A DNA stretch of 64,000 bases from JAFGAV01 sp041479055. Lineage in GTDB: Bacteria > Acidobacteriota > Aminicenantia > Aminicenantales > JAFGAV01. Positions 59,709 through 64,000 of this stretch are shown here, one piece after another (position 1 is the stretch's first letter; every line of letters begins with the position of its first letter). The position numbers were made by a program, and so were the translations under genes. Under the pieces are notes generated by a model. It saw only the letters and a program-made list of their open reading frames with translations, was not told the DNA's origin and did not search any database. Location: NCBI GenBank assembly GCA_963702835.1, contig OY969762.1:2790001-2854000 (forward strand), in the 5' to 3' direction.

Positions 59709-59885
59709 CTGGATAAAAAGTCAACGGGGATTAGGGTTGAGAATTTAGAATATGCAGTTGCTCTGCACTTTATGAACTATAGCTTCTGCCGAATTCATCA
59801 GGCTTTAAGAGTTACTCCGGCGATGGAAGCTAAGGTAACAAATCATATTTGGACGATTGAGGAAATATTGAATTTAATAGAATAA
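59709..59885 (+). pseudogene. IS1-like transposase C-terminal remnant
   Basis: Too short and start-less for normal gene calling. Reading from just after an in-frame TAA gives ENLEYAVALHFMNYSFCRIH, then QALRVTPAMEAKV, TNHIWTIEEIL and a stop. This closely recalls the C-terminus of IS1-type transposases in environmental bacteria (HYNFxRIHxTLRVTPAMEAGVT, from memory). The first 80 percent of the gene and both inverted repeats are missing. It supports a mobile origin for the island. Confidence 0.65.
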
Positions 59886-60269
59886 TCACAGACTAATCCG
59901 AGTTATTTTTCCGCGCAGCGATACCTGAAACACAAAGGGCTTCGTAGTCTCCGAGACCAGGGTTCTTATTTCTTCCCATGCACAAATTAATTGTCTTATT
60001 CCTTGCCATTTTGTATATTTTTTGCCAATTAGAAAAAACGCCCCTATGCGATGTTTTCTTATTGCATTAATTTCAGCTGGGTGTTTGCGTATTTTAGTGT
60101 CCCGGCTGACAAGAACCATATTATTATTTCCCACGTGGCGTAGCCATATTTCATCTTCTGTGTCAGCCGGGAAAATATCTCTCAAATGTATTATTGGATA
60201 GACTTCATCTAGCTCATTAATGGCCTTCGCAAGTTTTGGAGAAAGATTATTGTCAAAGAAAAAAGTCAT
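59886..60269 (-). CDS. PIN-like toxin (DUF5615/VapC45-like)
   Basis: This 127-residue protein begins TFFFDNNLSPKLAKAINEL, the compact PIN-like opening with Asp6 and the NLSP motif, and has ADTEDEIWL and VLVSRDTKI, matching the acidic residues of these RNases. It overlaps its partner gene by four bases in the usual antitoxin-toxin order. The product probably cleaves RNA when free. Confidence 0.8.
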   Translation of the reverse strand: MTFFFDNNLSPKLAKAINELDEVYPIIHLRDIFPADTEDEIWLRHVGNNNMVLVSRDTKIRKHPAEINAIRKHRIGAFFLIGKKYTKWQGIRQLICAWEEIRTLVSETTKPFVFQVSLRGKITRISL

Positions 60270-60979
60270 GAGGCAAGGTGTTCTTCAAATTTAACAGCGG
60301 CCAGAACTTCCTTGCGTTCAAGCCCCATCCAATTACACACAGATTGTTCTTTCTTTCCCTCGGCAATATAAAAACCATATATATTTTCTGTCATAACCCC
60401 CTTTTTAAATATGGCGGGTCTTCCAAATGATATCCACGGGTCTAATACTACCAAGTGATCCCCTTCGGGAGGAAACCATCTACAAGCGAATTTTGTCGCG
60501 CTATCGAAATCTACTTGATGAGCTAATTGTGCAATAATTTCACTTATTACCCATTGTCCATTGGAAAGAAGCTCAAGTATGGCTCCTCCCGTATCTTTAA
60601 CTTTAAGGCATATTTTTTTCCCGTCTGTGAAAAAATTTTGATGAACAAAATGAGGTGTGCCAATAATATCTTCTGCTTCCTTAAACGCCTTACGAAGCTT
60701 TTGGAGACTTATCCCATATTTAAGAAAATGTTTTACAAATAATAAATCAACCAAATCATAGAATGAGGCGTAGTTTCGATGGTCATTATCGTCCCATTTT
60801 CTTTTAACCACTGGTGGTTGTTTTATTCTTTCAGAAGCATAATCGTATTCATAGCCGATCAACCAACGGTGAACACGGGGCGTGCTTATTTTAACAAGCC
60901 TGGAAACTTCGGCGGGATAATAAATAGGGTAATTGTATTGTTGCGCGGCCTCTTTGTGGATTTGACCCACGGGTATCAT
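60266..60979 (-). CDS. Antitoxin, VapB45/DUF433-like
   Basis: This 237-residue protein has a MerR-like helix-turn-helix (YYPAEVSRLVKISTPRVHRWL) and a C-terminal DUF433-like part (VKDTGGAILELLSNGQWV; LDPWISFGRPAIFKKGVMTENIYGFY). It should bind its own promoter and neutralise the PIN-like partner. Start ATG 60979 follows AAGGAGA; the frame continues to 61111 without a ribosome-binding site. Confidence 0.75.
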   Translation of the reverse strand: MIPVGQIHKEAAQQYNYPIYYPAEVSRLVKISTPRVHRWLIGYEYDYASERIKQPPVVKRKWDDNDHRNYASFYDLVDLLFVKHFLKYGISLQKLRKAFKEAEDIIGTPHFVHQNFFTDGKKICLKVKDTGGAILELLSNGQWVISEIIAQLAHQVDFDSATKFACRWFPPEGDHLVVLDPWISFGRPAIFKKGVMTENIYGFYIAEGKKEQSVCNWMGLERKEVLAAVKFEEHLAS

Positions 60980-61208
60980 CTCTTTTATTCTCCTTGTCTT
61001 TCCCCTGCCGTTTTTTGTTCTTTTAAGATCAGATAAAGCATAAAAAATAATTCTATTTTTGTCAATTTTATTTTTCAAGGCAGAATCCCCCCCTTCCCTA
61101 AATATTTTCAAACTGACCCACTACCAGGTTTCGAGGCAATAGCCAGGGGATCATGTCAACATTTGCGACGGGTTTAAAGTAGAAATAGGTAGAATACGGT
61201 TAACAAAG

Positions 61209-61247
61209 GAAGGCGTTGGTTTGCCAAAAACGCCTTCTTGTTTTTTG
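61209..61247 (+). terminator. Terminator-like hairpin at the island edge
   Basis: GAAGGCGTT (61209-61217) and AACGCCTTC (61229-61237) form a 9-bp stem with an 11-nt loop, followed by ttgtttttt. No plus-strand gene ends just before it; it may insulate the island. Confidence 0.5.
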
Positions 61248-61274
61248 AATGCATTAACCCCCCCTGGCCCCCCT

Positions 61275-61303
61275 CTGTAATTAGGGGGGCATAAGGAAGG
61301 CGT
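61275..61303 (+). repeat. 29-bp exact direct repeat, right copy
   Basis: Identical to 57378-57406; ends 13 bp before tRNA-Val. Confidence 0.75.
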
Positions 61304-61315
61304 TTTTTGAGAGGA

Positions 61316-61387
61316 TGGGCGGTGCAGGGATCGAACCTGCGACCCCCGGTTTGTAAGACCGATGCTCTACCGCTGAGCTAACCGCCC
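61316..61387 (-). tRNA. tRNA-Val (anticodon TAC)
   Basis: On the minus strand: acceptor GGGCGGT with ACCGCCC, D-arm AGCTCAGCGGTAGAGC, anticodon loop CTTACAA in a CGGT/ACCG stem, T-arm GCAGGTTCGATCCCTGC. 72 nt, no encoded CCA. Confidence 0.97.
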
Positions 61388-61463
61388 CTGGCTATCCGCA
61401 GGGAGGCTGGAAGAGGCATTGCTAAGGGTATGGAAATCAACTGGTTCTGTCAATGCGGGCGCT

Positions 61464-61489
61464 GTGACAGGACCCCTCCTCTTCTTGAA
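61464..61489 (+). repeat. Dispersed short repeat, copy C
   Basis: GTGACAGGACCCCTCCTC then TTCTTGAA; similarity to copy A continues for about 30 bases (GGAT, GGGAGAG, ATGC). It lies 72 bp before the rplU promoter. Confidence 0.5.
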
Positions 61490-61535
61490 GCCTGGATTGA
61501 ACAGGGAGAGATGCTTCTTAGGAGCGGCCCGCGAT

Positions 61536-61564
61536 TGACAGAAAAGCTACTCTATGTTACATTT
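61536..61564 (+). promoter_or_regulatory. Promoter of rplU-rpmA
   Basis: TTGACA (61536-61541) and TACATT (61559-61564) at 17-bp spacing, 45 bp before the rplU ATG. Confidence 0.65.
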
Positions 61565-61608
61565 GCACTGCCTTGGCGAAGGCAAAAATCCCGAACAAGG
61601 TTGAACAA

Positions 61609-62178
61609 ATGATTGCTGTCATCAAGACCGGTGGAAAGCAGTACAAAGTCAAGGAAGGCGATGTGCTCGATATCGAAAAGATCGGCGTTGAAACCGGCCG
61701 GGCCTTCGAATTCAGCAAAGTCCTTCTGATTGCCGACGGGGCAACGGTCGTGGTCGGCACGCCGTTCATTTCCAACGCGGCTGTCCGGGCGGAAGTTGTG
61801 GAGCACCGGAAGGGCGACAAAGTTCTCATTTTCAAGAAGAAGCGCCGGAAGCAGTACAGACGGTTCAAGGGACACCGGCAGGCGCTGGTCAGGGTGAAGA
61901 TCACGGACATTATTCCGGACGTGGCCCAGCCCCCGGTGAAAAAAGCGGTTCCGCCGGTTGAAAAGCCGGTGGTCAAGCCGGCCCCTGCCCCGCAAGCGGC
62001 CGCCCCGGCCAAGCCGGCCGGAAAGCCCAAGGGCGCCGAGAAGCCCGCCCCGGCTAAGAAGGAAAAGGCCGCACGGGCCAAGCCCGCCAAAGAGGCCAAG
62101 GCCGAAAAGCCCAAGCCCAAAGCGGTCTCTAAAAAACCGGAATCCAAGGCCGCGCCTAAGGCCAAGAAGACTAAATAA
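61609..62178 (+). CDS. rplU: Ribosomal protein L21 with long basic C-terminal tail
   Basis: Residues 1-103 are a normal L21: IAVIKTGGKQYKVKEGDVL at the start and KKKRRKQYRRFKGHRQ at the rRNA-binding end. Residues about 105-189 are a low-complexity Lys-Ala-Pro-Glu tail (PAPAPQAAAPAKPAGKPKG). Typical L21 has 100-105 residues. ATG 61609 matches the family start; the frame runs 12 codons further upstream. rpmA follows by 12 bp. Confidence 0.95.
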   Translation: MIAVIKTGGKQYKVKEGDVLDIEKIGVETGRAFEFSKVLLIADGATVVVGTPFISNAAVRAEVVEHRKGDKVLIFKKKRRKQYRRFKGHRQALVRVKITDIIPDVAQPPVKKAVPPVEKPVVKPAPAPQAAAPAKPAGKPKGAEKPAPAKKEKAARAKPAKEAKAEKPKPKAVSKKPESKAAPKAKKTK

Positions 62179-62190
62179 AGGAGCGACAGG

Positions 62191-62445
62191 ATGGCCCATA
62201 AGAAATCAAGCGGGATAGCGCGGAACGGACGCGAGAGCATTTCCAAACGTCTGGGGGTCAAGCGCCATGGCGGCCAACGGATCAATGCCGGCAGCATCAT
62301 CGTCCGGCAAAGGGGCACGCCCTTCAAGCCGGGGATGAATGTCGGACTCGGCCGGGACGATACTCTATTCGCCCGGATCACCGGGATCGTTCAATTCGAG
62401 GACAAAGGCAGAAAAGGAAAGGTGGTTTCTGTTCTGCCAGCCTGA
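62191..62445 (+). CDS. rpmA: Ribosomal protein L27
   Basis: This 84-residue protein of the large subunit reaches the peptidyl transferase centre. AHKKSSGIARNGRES, RLGVKRHGGQ and IIVRQRGTPFKPG are diagnostic. The N-terminus starts AHKK directly, with no cleavable extension like that of Firmicutes. GGAGCGACAGG precedes the ATG. Confidence 0.97.
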   Translation: MAHKKSSGIARNGRESISKRLGVKRHGGQRINAGSIIVRQRGTPFKPGMNVGLGRDDTLFARITGIVQFEDKGRKGKVVSVLPA

Positions 62446-62546
62446 TAGTGCGGAAACAAAAGAATCGGACCCGCGCCTCAAGCTCTTTTCCCGGCGAGAG
62501 ACATCAGCCTGATTATCTCTCCGGCGATTTTCCGGCCTATTGAAGG

Positions 62547-63578
62547 ATGTTCACCGACCGGGTCAAAGTTATTCTGTGCGCCGGCAAGGGTGGCAACGGC
62601 TGTTTGAGTTTCAGGCGGGAATGGGGCGTGCCCAAGGGCGGACCGGACGGCGGCCGGGGCGGGAACGGCGGAAGCATCTCGATCGTTTCAGACCCCAGCG
62701 TCAAATCCCTGTCTTATTTCCGCTTCCATCCCATCAATAAAGCCCATTCCGGCGCTCACGGAGAAGGCGGCAAGCGCCAAGGAAAACGAGGAAGCGACCT
62801 GGTCCTGCATGTTCCGCTGGGAACCGTCGTCAAAGCCGAGGGAAACGGCGCGGCCCTGTTCGATTTCGACAAAGCGGGCCTTTCCTACCTGGCGGCCAAA
62901 GGAGGCCGGGGAGGCCGGGGGAACGCCTCCTTCGCCACGCCCACTCACCGAGCTCCCCGCGAGTTCGAGCCCGGCAAGGAGGGCGAGGAAAGGGAGTTGA
63001 TTCTGGAGCTTAAGCTCATCGCCGACGTGGGCCTGGTCGGTTTTCCCAATGTCGGCAAGTCCCTGCTGATCTCCCGGATTTCCTCGGCCAGACCGGTTAT
63101 CGCCGACTATCCTTTCACGACCCTGGTGCCCAACCTGGGCGTAGTCGACCTTGATGAATCGCGGAGCTTTGTGGTGGCCGACATCCCCGGCCTGATCGAG
63201 AACGCCCACCTCGGCCATGGCCTGGGCATCCAGTTCCTGCGGCACGTCGAACGGACGAAGGTCTTGGTGCACGTCGTAGACGTTTCACCTTCAACGGGCC
63301 GGGATCCGGTCGAGGACTACCGCGTCGTTCTCCGCGAGATGGAGGCCTTCAACCCGGCTCTCCTGGGCCGGAAGCAGATCGTAGCGGCCAATAAAATCGA
63401 CCTGTTGGCCGGAGACCGCCGACGGCTGGATGAGCTGCGACGTTTTGTCACCGGCCGCGGCCTGCCCTTCTTGGCCATCTCGGCCTTGAAAAGGACGGGG
63501 CTCAAAGCGCTTTTAGCCGAGGTGGCCAGGGCGCTCGAGCAAGCCCTCGGGGATGAACCTGGAAAACGGGCGGAGTGA
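62547..63578 (+). CDS. obgE: GTPase Obg/CgtA, ribosome assembly
   Basis: This 343-residue GTPase acts in 50S assembly and stress control. The N-terminal Obg domain is glycine-rich (GKGGNGCLSFRREWGVPKGG; AKGGRGGRGNASF). G1 is GFPNVGKSLLI, where the second Ser/Thr position is Leu; G3 is DIPGLIENAHLG, G4 NKIDLL and G5 SALK. The C-terminal OCT domain is absent. It lies 101 bp after rpmA; an imperfect hairpin at about 62489-62525 may regulate it. Confidence 0.95.
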   Translation: MFTDRVKVILCAGKGGNGCLSFRREWGVPKGGPDGGRGGNGGSISIVSDPSVKSLSYFRFHPINKAHSGAHGEGGKRQGKRGSDLVLHVPLGTVVKAEGNGAALFDFDKAGLSYLAAKGGRGGRGNASFATPTHRAPREFEPGKEGEERELILELKLIADVGLVGFPNVGKSLLISRISSARPVIADYPFTTLVPNLGVVDLDESRSFVVADIPGLIENAHLGHGLGIQFLRHVERTKVLVHVVDVSPSTGRDPVEDYRVVLREMEAFNPALLGRKQIVAANKIDLLAGDRRRLDELRRFVTGRGLPFLAISALKRTGLKALLAEVARALEQALGDEPGKRAE

Positions 63579-63582
63579 GTGA

Positions 63583-64000
63583 ATGGCCGGCCGGAGAATC
63601 GGGCTTCTGGGGGGAACGTTCAACCCCGTTCACCTCGGACATGTCCAGGCGGCCCAGGAAGTCAGGCGGAGGTTCCGGATGAACAGGGTTCTGTTCATAC
63701 CCTCCTCCCTGCCGCCCCACAAAAGGTCCGCCGAGATCGCCTCGCCCGACGACCGGCTGCGGATGGTGAAGCTGGCCTGCCGCGGCCGGCTGGGTCTGGC
63801 CGCCAGCCCGATCGAGATCGAAGCGGGCGGGACATCCTATTCCGTCCTCACCCTGGAGAAGGTCCGCCGCCGCTACTCCGGCGCGCAGCTCTTCTTCATC
63901 CTGGGGGTGGACGCTTTTGCCGAGATCGATACTTGGCGGGACTACCGGCGGGTTCTGAAACAATGCCACTTTATCGTCATCAGCCGTCCGGGCTTCGACC
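63583..64000 (+). CDS. nadD: Nicotinate-nucleotide adenylyltransferase, 5-prime part
   Basis: The first 139 codons are present; the gene runs off the window. GLLGGTFNPVHLGHVQAA holds the (T/H)xGH nucleotidyl-transfer motif, and SSLPPHKR and ILGVDAFAEIDTWRDY match NadD. The enzyme makes deamido-NAD from nicotinate mononucleotide and ATP. It starts four bases after obgE. Confidence 0.93.
   Translation, partial: MAGRRIGLLGGTFNPVHLGHVQAAQEVRRRFRMNRVLFIPSSLPPHKRSAEIASPDDRLRMVKLACRGRLGLAASPIEIEAGGTSYSVLTLEKVRRRYSGAQLFFILGVDAFAEIDTWRDYRRVLKQCHFIVISRPGFD

Larger units (their letters stand above)
57378..61303. mobile_element. AT-rich genomic island between 29-bp direct repeats, beside tRNA-Val
   Basis: About 3.9 kb of clearly lower GC than the rest of the window lies between two exact 29-bp repeats and next to tRNA-Val. 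Its genes have AT-rich codons and defence or mobile character: a toxin-antitoxin pair, a PD-(D/E)xK protein, a possible GIY-YIG protein and a transposase remnant. No integrase is present. The repeats belong to the hairpin family seen elsewhere, so capture between two repeat copies is as likely as site-specific integration. Confidence 0.6.
61205..61303 (+). repeat. C-run/G-run hairpin repeat, right boundary of the AT-rich island
   Basis: The block order is the GAAGGCGTT hairpin, AT-rich spacer, ATTAACCCCCCCTGG, CCCCCCT-loop-AGGGGGG, then CATAAGGAAGGCGT. It matches the left boundary shifted by one unit. Confidence 0.6.

Noticed and set aside
61430..61612. 60-codon plus-strand frame before rplU with two CxxC-like pairs
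   Set aside because: It covers dispersed repeat copy C and the rplU promoter; the cysteines come from repeat sequence. No 60-residue family fits.
1..64000. CRISPR array, rRNA operon, prophage or complete insertion sequence
   Set aside because: No regularly spaced repeats, rRNA sequence, phage structural genes or intact transposase were seen.

Overview
This 64 kb window is a chromosomal segment of a GC-rich, diderm, probably anaerobic and H2-metabolising bacterium. It carries outer-membrane porin and lipoprotein genes, rplU-rpmA-obgE-nadD in the usual order, very large NAD-glutamate dehydrogenase, an S9 peptidase, and Hdr, Mvh and Hnd-type redox enzymes. The combination would suit a peptide- or amino-acid-fermenting lineage such as Candidatus Aminicenantes or a relative. 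That placement is inference; there is no rRNA gene here to fix it.

Layout. 1-6.4 kb: the end of a DUF167 gene, a divergent CNT transporter, dprA, topA, xerC and a ComEA-like gene. 6.4-11.1 kb (minus): rdgB, a UbiA-like prenyltransferase, a methyltransferase and an S9 peptidase. 11.2-11.4 kb: a long inverted-repeat element. 11.5-17.5 kb (minus): a signalling operon of a Cache histidine kinase, a receiver protein fused to a GcvH-like domain without the lipoyl lysine, and a 1042-residue HEAT / P-loop kinase / beta-propeller protein. 17.6-22.9 kb (plus): an Rrf2 regulator, a porin and a Pst-type ABC transporter, with two copies of an IscR-like operator. 22.9-25.8 kb: glutamate dehydrogenase.

25.8-52 kb (minus) is a hydrogen/redox super-locus. 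It has hypA, hypB and a maturation protease that apparently starts at ATT; receiver and kinase genes; a second protease; a group 3b-type sulfhydrogenase (hydBGDA); an NtrC-type sigma-54 activator with its Cache kinase; a group 3c-type Mvh-like hydrogenase (large, small, MvhD); and a twelve-gene run coding HdrC, HdrB, the N-terminal half of HdrA, a DRTGG protein, an RsbW-like ATPase, a [FeFe]-hydrogenase-like sensor protein, a PHP protein, another ATPase, NuoE, HndB, NuoF, and the C-terminal half of HdrA fused to a NuoG-like ferredoxin region. I infer an electron-bifurcating complex linking H2, NAD(H), ferredoxin and an HdrB disulfide or similar acceptor, with a built-in H2/redox sensing module. 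Two sigma-54 promoters here each have a related palindrome about 133 bp upstream, so they probably form a regulon of the local NtrC protein.

The sulfhydrogenase operon (30.35-34.02 kb) is peppered with about 20 single-base indels. No stop or substitution damage accompanies them, and their density falls from right to left. Flanking genes are intact. This looks like low-quality sequence rather than gene decay, and it makes neighbouring proteins appear falsely fused.

52-57.3 kb: lipoproteins, tRNA-Lys and tRNA-Glu, small membrane proteins, an acyl-ACP thioesterase and an MBL-fold lipoprotein. 57.4-61.3 kb: an AT-rich island between exact 29-bp direct repeats next to tRNA-Val. It carries a VapBC45-like toxin-antitoxin pair, a PD-(D/E)xK protein, a possible GIY-YIG-like protein and an IS1-like transposase remnant. 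61.6-64 kb: rplU, rpmA, obgE and a partial nadD. No CRISPR array or rRNA gene was seen.
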